A stretch of 64,000 nucleotides of DNA from Sinomonas atrocyanea (GTDB lineage Bacteria; Actinomycetota; Actinomycetes; Actinomycetales; Micrococcaceae): contig NZ_CP014518.1 in the NCBI RefSeq assembly GCF_001577305.1, forward strand, positions 1,922,001 through 1,986,000. The letters run 5' to 3'. The stretch's first letter is position 1. Each line of letters begins with the position of its first letter. The position numbers and the translations under genes are program-made. Shown here one piece after another: positions 24,135 through 33,084 of this stretch. Below the pieces are notes generated by a model. The model saw nothing but the letters and a program-made list of their open reading frames with translations, did no database searches and was not told where the DNA came from.

Positions 24135-25286
24135 ATGCCCCATGAGGATCCCTCCGGGACCCCCGTCCCCGCGTCGGGACCGTCCGTCGTGCTCGCCGGC
24201 GGCGGAACCGCCGGACACATCAGCCCCCTCCTGGCGATCGCGCGGGCGGTCGTCGAAGCCGCTCCCGCGGCGAAGGTCCTGGCCGTCGGCACGGCGGCGG
24301 GCATGGAGAGCCGGATCGTCCCCGACGCGGGCTTCGAGCTTGCCGTGATCGACCGGGTGCCCTTTCCGCGCCGGCCGAGCGCCGACCTCCTCCGTCTCCC
24401 CGGACGGTTCGCCCGGGCCGTGCGCCAGTCCGAGGCCATCCTGCGCGGAGCGGGCGCCGACGTCCTCGTCGGCGTCGGCGGCTACGTGTGCACACCGATG
24501 TACCTCGCGGCGCGCCGCCTCGGCGTTCCGATCGTCGTGCACGAGGCGAATACGCGGGCGGGGCTGGCCAACCGCGTCGGCGCCCTGCTCACGCACCGCG
24601 TGGGCAAGGCGTTCCCCGACACCCGCCTGCGCCACGCGCGCACCGTGGGCATGCCGATGCGCCGGGAGGTCTCGGGGCTGGACCGCGCCGCAGCCCGGGC
24701 GTCCGCCCGCGCTGATCTGGGCCTCGACCCCGCCAGGACCACGCTCGTGGTCACGGGCGGGTCGCTCGGCGCGGCGAGCCTGAACCGGACAGTGGCCGCC
24801 TCCCTCGAGGCGCTGGACCGTGCCGGGGTGCAGACGCTGCACATCACCGGCCGCGGCAAGGCCGTCACCGATGCCTCGGGCGCCCCGCTCAGCGCCCCGG
24901 GCTACCACCAGGTCGAGTTCGTCGACGCCATGGAGGCCGCGTACGCCGCGGCGGACCTGATCGTGTGCCGGTCCGGCGCCGGCACCGTCTGCGAGGTCGC
25001 CGCGGTGGGGCTCCCGGCAGTCTTCGTCCCGCTGCCCATCGGCAACGGCGAGCAGGCCCTCAACGCCCGCGGCCTCGTCGGAGCAGGGGCCGCGCTCCTG
25101 GTCAAGGACGCCGAATTCACCCCCGAGTGGCTGGCGCGCGAGGTCCTGCCCCTCCTGGCCGATCCCGCACGGCGCGCCGACATGTCCCTCCGGGCCGCGC
25201 GGCTCGGGATCCGGGACGCGGACAGGACCATGGCCGCGATGGTGCTCGAAGCCGCCGCGGCACTGCAGGAAGGAGCGCACGCATGA
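24135..25286 (+). CDS. murG: UDP-GlcNAc:lipid I N-acetylglucosaminyltransferase
   Basis: 383-residue peripheral membrane GT28 enzyme converting lipid I to lipid II. The glycine-rich donor/acceptor loop VVLAGGGTAGHISPLLAIA is near residues 18-36, VGVGGYVCTPMYLAARRLG near 112-130, HEANTRAGLANR near 136-147, VTGGSLGAASLNR near 206-218 and the UDP-GlcNAc site CRSGAGTVCEVAAVGLPAVFVPLP near 278-301. ATG two bases after the ftsW stop; TGA overlaps the murC ATG. Confidence 0.97.
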   Translation: MPHEDPSGTPVPASGPSVVLAGGGTAGHISPLLAIARAVVEAAPAAKVLAVGTAAGMESRIVPDAGFELAVIDRVPFPRRPSADLLRLPGRFARAVRQSEAILRGAGADVLVGVGGYVCTPMYLAARRLGVPIVVHEANTRAGLANRVGALLTHRVGKAFPDTRLRHARTVGMPMRREVSGLDRAAARASARADLGLDPARTTLVVTGGSLGAASLNRTVAASLEALDRAGVQTLHITGRGKAVTDASGAPLSAPGYHQVEFVDAMEAAYAAADLIVCRSGAGTVCEVAAVGLPAVFVPLPIGNGEQALNARGLVGAGAALLVKDAEFTPEWLAREVLPLLADPARRADMSLRAARLGIRDADRTMAAMVLEAAAALQEGAHA

Positions 25287-26704
25287 GCGCTGCGGAGCAG
25301 ACTGTACCGGAGCTCGGGTCGCTGGGCCGGGTCCACTTCGTGGGCATCGGCGGCGTCGGCATGTCCGCCGTCGCCCGCGTGATGCTCGGACGCGGGGTCG
25401 CCGTCAGCGGCTCGGACGCGAAGGACCTGCCCGTCATGGGCGACCTCGCCGCGCTCGGCGCGCGGGTCGCCGTCGGCTACGACGCGGGGAACCTGGGGGA
25501 CGCGGACACGGTCGTGCGGGGGTCGGCGATCCGGCCCGACAACCCCGAGCTCGTCGAGGCCGCCGCCCGGGGGCTGCGCGTGCTGCACCGCTCCGAGGCG
25601 CTCGCCTCCGCCATGGGCTCGGACCGGGTCATCGCCATCGCCGGCACCCACGGGAAGACCACGACCACCTCGATGGCCACCTGGATGCTCCGCGGCGCCG
25701 GGCTCGACCCGAGCTTCGCGATCGGGGCCAACGTCCCCGCCCTCGGCGTCAACGGGGCGGCCGGCCGGGACGCTGTCTTCGTGGCCGAGGCCGACGAATC
25801 GGACGAGTCCTTCCTCAACTACCGGCCCGTGACCGAGATCATCACCAACGTCGAGGCCGACCACCTCGACCACTACGGCACGGCCGGGGCCGTCCACGCC
25901 GCCTTCGACTCCTTCGCCGCCCTCGTGCCCGCCCACGGGCTCGTCCTGGCCTGCGCGGACGACGCGGGCGCCCGCTCCGTCGCGGAGCGGCTGCGGGCCC
26001 GCGAGGGCGCTCCCCGGGTGCTCCTCTACGGCACGGGCGAGGACGCCGACGTGCGGCTGTCCTTCGACCCCGCGGGATCCGAGGTCCGCTGGGACGGCCG
26101 GGTGCACCCGCTGCCCCTGCGCGTCCCCGGACTCCACAACGCGCTCAACGCGACCGGCGCCTTCGCCGCCGCCGTCGACGCGGGCGCCGACCCGGCCCTG
26201 GCCTCGGCGTCGCTCGCCGACTTCGCCGGCGCGGCACGGCGCTTCGAGCTCAAGGGGGAGGCCGGGGGAGTGCGGGTCTTCGACGACTACGCCCATCACC
26301 CCACCGAGGTGCGCGCGGCCCTGGCCGCCGCCCGGGCGGTGGCCGGCGGCCACCGCGTCCACGTGCTCTTCCAGCCGCACCTGTTCTCCCGCACCCGCGA
26401 GTTCGGAGCGCAGTTCGCCGAGGCGCTCTCCGCTGCGGACACGGTGCGGGTCATGGACATCTACCCGGCCCGGGAGGACCCGGTCCCCGGCGTCACGAGC
26501 GAGCTCGTCACCGCGGGCCTGCCGGCGGGCGCGTACGCCCCCGACACCGCGGCAGCGGTCGCCGAGCTCGCCGCGGCCGCGGCGCCGGGGGACATCGTGC
26601 TCACCGTGGGCGCGGGGGACGTCACGGCCCAGGGCCAGGCGCTCCTCGCGGCCCTCGCCGCGCGCGCCCTCCCCTCCGTGCCCGAGGCGCGCCATGGCTC
26701 CTAG
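25283..26704 (+). CDS. murC: UDP-MurNAc--L-alanine ligase
   Basis: 473-residue Mur ligase adding the first L-alanine. RVHFVGIGGVGMSAVARVML near residues 14-33 is the MurC N-terminal nucleotide fold. P-loop IAGTHGKTTTTSM is near 121-133; EADESDESFLNYRP near 171-184 and VEADHLDHYGT near 190-200 follow. Histidines in RVFDDYAHHPTEVRAAL near 330-346 and VLFQPHLFSRT close the active site. ATGA overlap with murG. It overlaps the next gene, ftsQ, by 11 bp, so translation is probably coupled. Confidence 0.97.
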   Translation: MSAAEQTVPELGSLGRVHFVGIGGVGMSAVARVMLGRGVAVSGSDAKDLPVMGDLAALGARVAVGYDAGNLGDADTVVRGSAIRPDNPELVEAAARGLRVLHRSEALASAMGSDRVIAIAGTHGKTTTTSMATWMLRGAGLDPSFAIGANVPALGVNGAAGRDAVFVAEADESDESFLNYRPVTEIITNVEADHLDHYGTAGAVHAAFDSFAALVPAHGLVLACADDAGARSVAERLRAREGAPRVLLYGTGEDADVRLSFDPAGSEVRWDGRVHPLPLRVPGLHNALNATGAFAAAVDAGADPALASASLADFAGAARRFELKGEAGGVRVFDDYAHHPTEVRAALAAARAVAGGHRVHVLFQPHLFSRTREFGAQFAEALSAADTVRVMDIYPAREDPVPGVTSELVTAGLPAGAYAPDTAAAVAELAAAAAPGDIVLTVGAGDVTAQGQALLAALAARALPSVPEARHGS

Positions 26705-27836
26705 CGGACGCGTCCCGCGGGTCCCGCGCGTCCCGGGGCGGGAGGACGCCGGCGGCGGCCGCCCCCGCGGCGCCCCGCAGGTGCCCTCCCAGGAGCGCCC
26801 GGCTCCTGGCGCCTCGCCGGGCACCGCGCACGACGCCGGTCCCTCGCCGTCGTCGGCACGGGTCACCGTCCGCAGCGGGCCGAAGGTCACCCTGCTCGGC
26901 TCGGCCGAACCGAGCCCGGTCGCAGACAGCGGCGCGGGCCGGGACGCAGCACCTGCGCCGCAGGAGACGGCGGCGCCCGCCGGGACGGCCGCTGGCCCGG
27001 AACAGAAGGCGGCGAGCTCCCGGAAGCGCCCCAGGCCCAGGCTCGCCGACCTGCCCCAGCTCGCCGATCTGCGCCGCACCAAGGGCACCGACGGCCCGCA
27101 GGACGAGTCCGCAGATGTCCTCGCCTTCCCGGAGCCGCCGCGGAGGCGGCGCCGGCGGCGGCTCCTGCTCGGCACCGCGATCGCCGCAGCGCTCGTCGCA
27201 GGCCTGTTCGCCGTGCTGCTGTTCACCCCGCTCGTCGCGGTCCGCACGATCACCGTCCAGGGGACGCACCTGCTCACCGTGCAGCAGGTCGAGGACGCGC
27301 TCGGGCCGGTCCGCGGGAAGCCCCTCGCGACCGTGGGCACGGACGAGGTGGGCCGGCTGCTCGGTCAGTTCGTCCAGGTGAAGTCCGTGCGCGCCCGCGC
27401 CGTTCCTCCCGAGACCCTCGTGGTCGAGGTCACCGAACGGGTGCCGGTGGCCCTCGTCAAGCAGGGCCAGAAGCTCCTCGTCGTCGACGGCGACGGGGTG
27501 GTCCTGGGCGAGGCGCGGGACACCTCCCAGTACTCCGTGCCGGTCATCGACGGCTCGGCGATGCCGATGGGCCAGGCCGTGTTCAGGGCGGTGACGGCGG
27601 TCCTCGCCGCGCTGCCGGCCGACGTGCTGGCCCAGCTCGCGACGGCGTCGGCGCAGTCCCCCGACTCGGTCCAGCTCAAGCTCGCGGACGGCCGGAGCGT
27701 CGTGTGGGGCAACGCTGACGACCGGGAGCTCAAGGCGAAGGTGCTCGCCGCCCTCATGAAGACGAGCCCGCAGAAGGGCCAAGCGCCGGCTCAGGTCTTC
27801 GACGTGAGCACCCCGCGCCATCCGGTGACACGATGA
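26694..27836 (+). CDS. ftsQ: Cell-division protein FtsQ/DivIB
   Basis: 380-residue bitopic divisome protein. A cytoplasmic tail of about 150 residues, rich in Pro/Ala/Arg, precedes a basic patch (PPRRRRRRRLLLG) and one TM helix (TAIAAALVAGLFAVLLFTPLV, about 162-182). The extracellular POTRA domain begins VRTITVQGTHLLTVQQVEDAL, followed by the FtsQ beta domain (VKSVRARAVPPETLVVEVTERVPVALV). The order murC-ftsQ-ftsZ is standard for the phylum. ATG at 26694 lies inside murC. The N-terminal extension is far longer than in E. coli, as usual for actinobacteria. Confidence 0.93.
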   Translation: MAPSGRVPRVPRVPGREDAGGGRPRGAPQVPSQERPAPGASPGTAHDAGPSPSSARVTVRSGPKVTLLGSAEPSPVADSGAGRDAAPAPQETAAPAGTAAGPEQKAASSRKRPRPRLADLPQLADLRRTKGTDGPQDESADVLAFPEPPRRRRRRRLLLGTAIAAALVAGLFAVLLFTPLVAVRTITVQGTHLLTVQQVEDALGPVRGKPLATVGTDEVGRLLGQFVQVKSVRARAVPPETLVVEVTERVPVALVKQGQKLLVVDGDGVVLGEARDTSQYSVPVIDGSAMPMGQAVFRAVTAVLAALPADVLAQLATASAQSPDSVQLKLADGRSVVWGNADDRELKAKVLAALMKTSPQKGQAPAQVFDVSTPRHPVTR

Positions 27837-27980
27837 CGGATCCGATGGCCGGGCGCCCCCGGCACGTGTGGCACAGTGGAATGGGTCAGATGGACCGGCG
27901 TCCGCGAGGACGTGGCGCGACACGCCAAGGCGGTCGTTGCACGCCCTCAGGCGGCCCCCTACCGTCTTCCTAAGAGCTAC

Positions 27981-28018
27981 TTGACATAACTATAACCTTC
28001 AAGTTGAGGGTTAAGGTT
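27981..28018 (+). promoter_or_regulatory. ftsZ promoter region with near-palindrome
   Basis: AT-rich island between ftsQ and ftsZ. TTGACA (27981-27986) and TATAAC (27991-27996) are present but too close to act as one -35/-10 pair, so the true -10 is unclear. AACCTTCAA (27994-28002) and TTGAGGGTT (28004-28012) are inverted repeats with one mismatch; TTAAGGTT (28011-28018) gives a second pairing for the left arm. Candidate operator for ftsZ control. Confidence 0.45.
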
Positions 28019-28073
28019 GTGGACTCCGGGCTTCTTGCAGAACCAGCAGGCTTTCGAACAAGGGACACTCAAC

Positions 28074-29306
28074 GTGGCAGCACCGCAGAACTACTTGGCC
28101 GTCATCAAGGTCGTCGGCATTGGCGGCGGTGGCGTGAACGCAGTCAACCGCATGATCGAAGTCGGTCTGCGAGGCGTGGAATTCATCGCCATCAACACGG
28201 ACGCCCAGGCGCTGCTGATGAGTGACGCGGACGTCAAGCTGGACGTCGGCCGCGAGCTCACCCGCGGGCTCGGCGCCGGCGCCAACCCCGAGGTCGGCCG
28301 CCAGGCCGCCGAGGACCACGCGGACGAGATCGAGGAGGTCCTCCGCGGGGCTGACATGGTCTTCGTCACGGCGGGCGAGGGCGGCGGCACCGGCACCGGC
28401 GGCGCACCCGTCGTGGCCCGGATCGCGCGCAGCCTCGGCGCGCTGACCATCGGCGTCGTCACCCGGCCCTTCACGTTCGAGGGCCGCCGCCGCGCCACGA
28501 GCGCCGAGAACGGCATCGAGGCCCTGCGCGACGAGGTCGACACCCTCATCGTCATCCCCAACGACCGCCTGCTCTCCATCAGCGACCGCAACGTCTCCGT
28601 CCTCGACGCCTTCCGCTCTGCCGACCAGGTGCTGCTCTCCGGTGTCCAGGGCATCACCGACCTCATCACGACTCCCGGCCTGATCAACCTCGACTTCGCC
28701 GACGTGAAGTCGGTCATGCAGGGCGCTGGTTCCGCCCTCATGGGCATCGGCTCGGCCCGCGGCGAGGACCGCGCGGTCAAGGCCGCCGAGCTCGCCATCG
28801 CCTCGCCCCTGCTCGAGGCGTCCATCGACGGCGCCCACGGCGTCCTGCTCTCGATCCAGGGCGGCAGCGACCTGGGCCTGTTCGAGATCAACGAGGCCGC
28901 CCGCCTCGTCCAGGAGGTCGCCCACCCGGAGGCGAACATCATCTTCGGCGCCGTGATCGACGATGCGCTCGGCGACGAGGCCCGCGTCACGGTCATCGCC
29001 GCCGGGTTCGACGACGTCCGCGCGACCTCGCCGTCGCTCGAGGACACCAAGGCGGCCGCTGCGCAGGCCTCTGCCGCTCCGTCCGTCCCGGCGGCGCCCG
29101 CGGGCCACGTCGGTGCATCGCAGCCCTCCGTCCCGCCGCGTCCGAGCCAGCCCGCGCCCGCCCACGCCGGCCTGAGCCAGTGGAGCCAGAGCCGTCCGGG
29201 GATGCCCACCGACGGCGGGTTCGACGTCGAGCTCCCCGCCGTCGTCGAGCCCGACCTCTCGGGCAACCGCAACGACGATCTCGACGTGCCCGACTTCCTC
29301 AAGTGA
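28074..29306 (+). CDS. ftsZ: Tubulin-like cell-division GTPase FtsZ
   Basis: 410-residue GTPase that polymerises into the Z-ring. The tubulin signature GGGTGTG is at residues 103-109 in FVTAGEGGGTGTGGAP. KVVGIGGGGVNAVNRM is near 12-27 and the T7 synergy loop NLDFADVKSVMQGAG near 205-219, with its catalytic aspartate. The C-terminal peptide DDLDVPDFLK binds FtsW/SepF partners. A linker of about 80 residues rich in Ala/Pro/Ser separates it from the core. GTG at 28074 is chosen because AGGGACA lies upstream and homologues begin there. It has its own promoter region and its stop overlaps the pgeF start. Confidence 0.98.
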   Translation: MAAPQNYLAVIKVVGIGGGGVNAVNRMIEVGLRGVEFIAINTDAQALLMSDADVKLDVGRELTRGLGAGANPEVGRQAAEDHADEIEEVLRGADMVFVTAGEGGGTGTGGAPVVARIARSLGALTIGVVTRPFTFEGRRRATSAENGIEALRDEVDTLIVIPNDRLLSISDRNVSVLDAFRSADQVLLSGVQGITDLITTPGLINLDFADVKSVMQGAGSALMGIGSARGEDRAVKAAELAIASPLLEASIDGAHGVLLSIQGGSDLGLFEINEAARLVQEVAHPEANIIFGAVIDDALGDEARVTVIAAGFDDVRATSPSLEDTKAAAAQASAAPSVPAAPAGHVGASQPSVPPRPSQPAPAHAGLSQWSQSRPGMPTDGGFDVELPAVVEPDLSGNRNDDLDVPDFLK

Positions 29307-30028
29307 ACCGCGGCGCTGCTGCGGCCGCGCCGGCCGAAGGCCCCTTCTGGTGGCGCCGGGACGTGCGTCCCGGCGTCACCGTCGCGTTCACGCATGCCGG
29401 GGCGGGGAACCTCGCCTTCCACGTCGGCGGCGATGACGACGGCGTGCGCCGCCACCGCGACGCCCTCGCCGCCGCAGCGGGGGTCCCGTCCTTCCAGTAC
29501 ATGAGCCAGGTCCACGGGTCCGAGACCGTGTGGGCCGGCGAGGACCCCGCACCCACCGCGGACGCGCTCCTCTCGCGCGGCGAGCCCCTCGCCGTCATGG
29601 TGGCCGACTGCGTCCCCGTGGTCCTCGTGGGCGAGTTCGACGACGGGCGCCCCGCCCTCGCGGCCGTCCACGCGGGCCGTCCCGGCCTCGTGGCCGGTGT
29701 GGTGCCCGAGGCCGTCGCCCGGCTGCGGGAGGCCGGCGCGCGCGGGCTCGAGGCCTGGCTCGGCCCCAGCATCTGCGGCCGGTGCTACGAGGTCCCCGCG
29801 CAGATGCGCGACGAGGTCGAGGCCGCGGTGCCCGGGACGGCGACCGCCACCGGCTGGGGCACCCCCGCCCTCGACCTGCCCGCCGGGGTACGCGACCAGC
29901 TCGCCCGGGCCGACGTCGCCGTCCACCGCGAGGCGGAGGCGTGCACGTACGAGCACGAGGAACTCTTCTCCCACCGGCGCGCACCCGGCGTCGGGCGCAT
30001 CGCCGGCCTCGTCTGGACCCATGCCTGA
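29303..30028 (+). CDS. pgeF: PgeF/YfiH-type polyphenol oxidase-fold protein
   Basis: 241-residue protein of the DUF152/YlmD family (laccase-domain), whose characterised members act as purine nucleoside phosphorylase/adenosine deaminase and edit peptidoglycan precursors. Zinc ligands are visible: His in FQYMSQVHGSETVW (about residue 74), Cys in MVADCVPVVL (about 103) and His in AAVHAGRPGL (about 121). GPSICGRCYEVP is a second family motif. GTGA overlap with ftsZ (29303-29306) makes it part of the ftsZ operon, consistent with a peptidoglycan-related role. In vivo substrate unproven. Confidence 0.9.
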   Translation: MNRGAAAAAPAEGPFWWRRDVRPGVTVAFTHAGAGNLAFHVGGDDDGVRRHRDALAAAAGVPSFQYMSQVHGSETVWAGEDPAPTADALLSRGEPLAVMVADCVPVVLVGEFDDGRPALAAVHAGRPGLVAGVVPEAVARLREAGARGLEAWLGPSICGRCYEVPAQMRDEVEAAVPGTATATGWGTPALDLPAGVRDQLARADVAVHREAEACTYEHEELFSHRRAPGVGRIAGLVWTHA

Positions 30029-30731
30029 GCAGGGGGAGCGCCGCGAGGAGCTCGCTGCCCGGCTGGCACGGGTCCGCGGCCGCATCCGTGCCGCCTGTGA
30101 CGCGGCCGGCCGGACCGAGGAGCCGCGGCTCATCGTCGTCACCAAGTTCCACCCCGCCTCCGACGTGCGGCTCCTTGCCGAGCTCGGGGTGATCGACGTG
30201 GGCGAGAACAGGGACCAGGAGGCCGCGGCCAAGGCCGCAGACCTCGCCGACCTCGGCCTGCGCTGGCACTTCATCGGCCAGCTCCAGACCAACAAGGCCA
30301 AGAGCGTGGTCCGCTATGCGGACGCCGTCCACTCCGTGGACCGCGCCCAGCTCGTGGCCGCCCTCTCGAAGGCGGTCGTCGCTGCGGGGCGCGAGGACCC
30401 GCTCGCCTGCCTCATCCAGGTGAACCTCGACCCGGCGGCCGCGGGACGCGGGGGAGCGGTCCCCGCAGATGTCCCGGAGCTCGCCGCACTCATCGACGAC
30501 GCGCCGGGGCTCCGCCTCGCCGGCGTCATGGCGGTCGCTCCGCTCGGGGCCGACCCGGCTGAGGCGTTCGCCACACTCGCGGACGTCGCGGGAGGGCTGA
30601 GGCAGCGCTACCCGGACGCGACGATGGTCTCTGCGGGCATGAGCCAGGACCTCGAGGCGGCCGTGGCCGCGGGTGCGACACACCTCAGGATTGGCACCGA
30701 TGTCCTCGGCCCCCGGCCGCCGGTGGGGTAG
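30021..30731 (+). CDS. PLP homeostasis protein YggS family
   Basis: 236-residue alanine-racemase-fold protein that binds pyridoxal phosphate and regulates free PLP. The PLP lysine is in LIVVTKFHPASDVRLLAELG (about residue 42); GENRDQEAAAKAADL and WHFIGQLQTNKAKSVV (near 73-88) are family hallmarks, and the C-terminal phosphate-binding segment reads SAGMSQDLEAAVAAGATHLRIG. The start lies 8 bp inside pgeF, so expression is coupled. YggS genes sit between ftsZ and sepF in many Gram-positive clusters. Confidence 0.95.
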   Translation: MPEQGERREELAARLARVRGRIRAACDAAGRTEEPRLIVVTKFHPASDVRLLAELGVIDVGENRDQEAAAKAADLADLGLRWHFIGQLQTNKAKSVVRYADAVHSVDRAQLVAALSKAVVAAGREDPLACLIQVNLDPAAAGRGGAVPADVPELAALIDDAPGLRLAGVMAVAPLGADPAEAFATLADVAGGLRQRYPDATMVSAGMSQDLEAAVAAGATHLRIGTDVLGPRPPVG

Positions 30732-30814
30732 CTTCGTCACTGTCGGGTCCTTCTGGGCCGAGTGGCCCGGCTTTGGCGTTTGCACCCAGAGCGGCCCGAG
30801 GACAGGAGTCGAGC

Positions 30815-31330
30815 ATGGCTGGCGCTCTGCGCAAGACGATGATCTACCTCGGCCTGGCGGACGGCGAAGAGCAGTTCGAGACCGAGGCCCATGACGCACG
30901 GACGGAAGAGGAACAGCCAGTGCACACTGAGCGCGAGGACCGCCGCACGGCGTTGGCCACCCGCGAGGCGACTCCGGCCGAGGTCGAGGAGTATCGTGCT
31001 CCCGTGACTCCCATCAAGCGCGCCGCGGCCGTGCGCGAAGACGGCGGCCTCCGCCAGATCACCACCGTGCACCCGCGCTCGTACAACGACGCCAAGGTCA
31101 TCGGCGAGAGCTTCCGCGAGGGCATCCCGGTCATCATGAACGTGACGGACATGGGCGAGGCAGACGCCAAGCGGCTCGTCGACTTCTCCGCCGGCCTCGT
31201 GTTCGGACTCCACGGCAGCATCGAGCGCGTCACCAACAAGGTGTTCCTGCTCTCGCCGTCGACCATCGAGGTCCTCGGTGAGGACAAGAAGGTCGCGGAC
31301 AACCAGGCCTCGTTCTTCAACCAGAGCTGA
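30815..31330 (+). CDS. sepF: Cell-division protein SepF
   Basis: 171-residue FtsZ membrane anchor. The N terminus MAGALRKTMIYLGLADGEE forms the predicted amphipathic membrane-binding helix. An acidic linker (about 20-75) follows, and the dimerising core (about 82-160) includes ITTVHPRSYNDAKVIGESFREG and the glycine of FSAGLVFGLHGSIERV. Actinobacteria lack FtsA, so SepF is the essential Z-ring tether. ATG is preceded by AGGAG. TAGCTT at 30729-30734 overlaps the yggS stop and may be a weak promoter. Confidence 0.96.
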   Translation: MAGALRKTMIYLGLADGEEQFETEAHDARTEEEQPVHTEREDRRTALATREATPAEVEEYRAPVTPIKRAAAVREDGGLRQITTVHPRSYNDAKVIGESFREGIPVIMNVTDMGEADAKRLVDFSAGLVFGLHGSIERVTNKVFLLSPSTIEVLGEDKKVADNQASFFNQS

Positions 31331-31343
31331 TCCACGCATCGCC

Positions 31344-31631
31344 ATGGGCTTCCTGTTCGCCATCCTGTACCTTGTGCTGGAGCTGTTCTTCATCGCGCTC
31401 GTCGCCCGGCTCGTGTTCGACTGGGTGCAGTCGTTCGCCCGGTCCTGGCGGCCGCGCGGGGCGGCGCTCGTCGCGGCCAGCGCCGTGTACACGGTGACGG
31501 ACCCGCCGATGAAGCTCTCGCGGCGATGGTTCCGGCCCCTGCGGCTCGGGGCGATGAGCCTGGACCTAGCGTTCATCGTCCTCGTCATCGCGGTGGTGAT
31601 CGCGATGTCGATCGTGGCGGGCCTCGCCTAG
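31344..31631 (+). CDS. YggT-family membrane protein
   Basis: 95-residue protein with two TM helices (LFAILYLVLELFFIALVARLV and the C-terminal LDLAFIVLVIAVVIAMSIV), separated by the YggT loop VTDPPMKLSRRWFRPLRLG. Function unknown; it is conserved between sepF and divIVA and probably assists division or membrane organisation. The gene begins 14 bp after sepF, apparently in the same transcript. Confidence 0.92.
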   Translation: MGFLFAILYLVLELFFIALVARLVFDWVQSFARSWRPRGAALVAASAVYTVTDPPMKLSRRWFRPLRLGAMSLDLAFIVLVIAVVIAMSIVAGLA

Positions 31632-31709
31632 GGGCGCCCAGCGCCCTCCCGGCTCGTGCCCGCCGCTGCTGCGCGGTGGCGTGCCGAGCACCCACCAGCA
31701 AATTCAAGA

Positions 31710-31715
31710 TACGGT
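31710..31715 (+). promoter_or_regulatory. Candidate -10 for divIVA
   Basis: TACGGT in the AT-richer part of the 134-bp gap before divIVA; no clear -35. Leader would be about 45 nt. Confidence 0.35.
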
Positions 31716-31765
31716 AGTCGTGGTGGCGGATGCTGCCTGACCGATTAGACCAATGAGGTGAGCAG

Positions 31766-32416
31766 ATGGCTCTGACGCCAGAAGACGTTGTCAACAAGCG
31801 GTTCCAGCCGACCAAGTTCCGCGAAGGCTACGATCAGGACGAAGTCGACGACTTCCTTGATGAGATCGTCATCGAGCTTCGCCGCCTCAACCAGGAGAAC
31901 GACGAGCTCCGCAAGAAGGTCGCCGAGCTCTCCGGCAAGCAGGGCGCGGCTCCGCAGGCCGCCGAGAAGCCCGCGCCGGTCGAGGTGCGCGAGGAGCCCA
32001 AGCCCGAGCCTGCCAAGGAGGTCGCCCCGGCCCCCGCCGCGCCGGCACCGCAGGCCCCGGCTCCCTCCGGGGACGGCCGCACGGCCGTCGCCGAATCTGC
32101 TGCAGGCCTTCTCGCCATGGCGCAGCAGATGCACGACAAGCACGTGCAGGACGGCCTCGACCAGCGGGACAAGATCATCGCCGAGGCCCAGATCGAGGCC
32201 AGCAGCCTCGTGAACGACGCCCAGGAGAAGTCCCGCAAGACCCTTGGGGCCCTCGAGCAGCAGCGCTCGGTGCTCGAGCGCAAGGTCGAGCAGCTCCGTG
32301 GCTTCGAGCGCGACTACCGCTCCCGGCTCAAGGCCTACATCGAGGGCCAGCTGCGCGACCTCGAGTCGCGCGGCTCAGTCGCCACGGCTGAGATCTCGGA
32401 CAGCGCCGAGGTCTGA
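31766..32416 (+). CDS. divIVA: DivIVA/Wag31 polar growth protein
   Basis: 216-residue coiled-coil scaffold that marks curved membrane at poles and septa and organises wall synthesis. The membrane-binding N terminus MALTPEDVVNKRFQPTKFREGYDQDEVDDFLDEI-like region is at 1-33. A first coiled coil (to about 55) leads to a Pro/Ala/Glu linker (60-105), and a second long coiled coil (about 112-205) follows. Homologues are phosphorylated by Ser/Thr kinases; a Thr follows Leu at residue 4, but the site here is not proven. ATG with GAGGTGAG upstream. Confidence 0.96.
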   Translation: MALTPEDVVNKRFQPTKFREGYDQDEVDDFLDEIVIELRRLNQENDELRKKVAELSGKQGAAPQAAEKPAPVEVREEPKPEPAKEVAPAPAAPAPQAPAPSGDGRTAVAESAAGLLAMAQQMHDKHVQDGLDQRDKIIAEAQIEASSLVNDAQEKSRKTLGALEQQRSVLERKVEQLRGFERDYRSRLKAYIEGQLRDLESRGSVATAEISDSAEV

Positions 32417-32490
32417 TCCACCGCGTGAGCCATCGAGGCCGGCGGCCGCCTTCGGCGGGCGCCGGCTTCGCGCTGCCATCGGAAAGAAGC

Positions 32491-33084
32491 ATGGACACTA
32501 CTGAAGACGCTCCCGCCGTCCCGCTCCGGCGGCGACGGCGCGCCGTCGTGCTCCTGGCACTCATCGCCGCCCTTGCCTACACGGGCGACCAGCTCACCAA
32601 ACTCTGGGTGACGAGCACGATGGTCGAGGGCCAGCGCATCCCCGTCCTCCCGCCGCTGCTGCAGTGGTACTACATCCGCAACTCGGGTGCGGCCTTCTCG
32701 ATCGGCGAGGGCGTCACCTGGCTGTTCACGATCATCATGACCGTGGTCGCCGTCGGGATCATCGTCTACACCCGCAGGGTCCGCTCGCTGTGGTGGGGCA
32801 CCGCGCTCGGGCTCGTCCTGGGAGGGGCGCTGGGCAACCTCACCGACCGCCTGTTCCGCGAGCCCTCCTTCGGGATGGGCCACGTGGTCGACTTCATCTC
32901 GCTGCCGCACTTCGCCATCTTCAACGTGGCGGACTCCGCGGTGGTGTGCGGGGTCATGCTGGTCTGCCTGCTCACGCTCACGGGCCTCTCGCCCGACGGC
33001 ACGCGCCAGCGCTCCGGCAAGGGCCCCGCAACGGGTGCCGAGGGAACGGCAGCCGGCGAAGGAGCGGAGCCGGACCGTGGCTGA
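32491..33084 (+). CDS. lspA: Lipoprotein signal peptidase II
   Basis: 197-residue aspartyl protease with four TM helices that removes signal peptides from prolipoproteins. Family motifs: YTGDQLTKLWV near residue 30, IRNSGAAFSIGEG near 66-78, GGALGNLTDRL near 110-120 (first catalytic Asp) and FNVADSAVV near 142-150 (second). The Gly/Glu-rich tail of about 35 residues is dispensable-looking. ATG at 32491 is chosen over upstream starts because GGAAAG precedes it and the hydrophobic domain follows. It overlaps the rluD-like gene by 8 bp. Confidence 0.95.
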   Translation: MDTTEDAPAVPLRRRRRAVVLLALIAALAYTGDQLTKLWVTSTMVEGQRIPVLPPLLQWYYIRNSGAAFSIGEGVTWLFTIIMTVVAVGIIVYTRRVRSLWWGTALGLVLGGALGNLTDRLFREPSFGMGHVVDFISLPHFAIFNVADSAVVCGVMLVCLLTLTGLSPDGTRQRSGKGPATGAEGTAAGEGAEPDRG

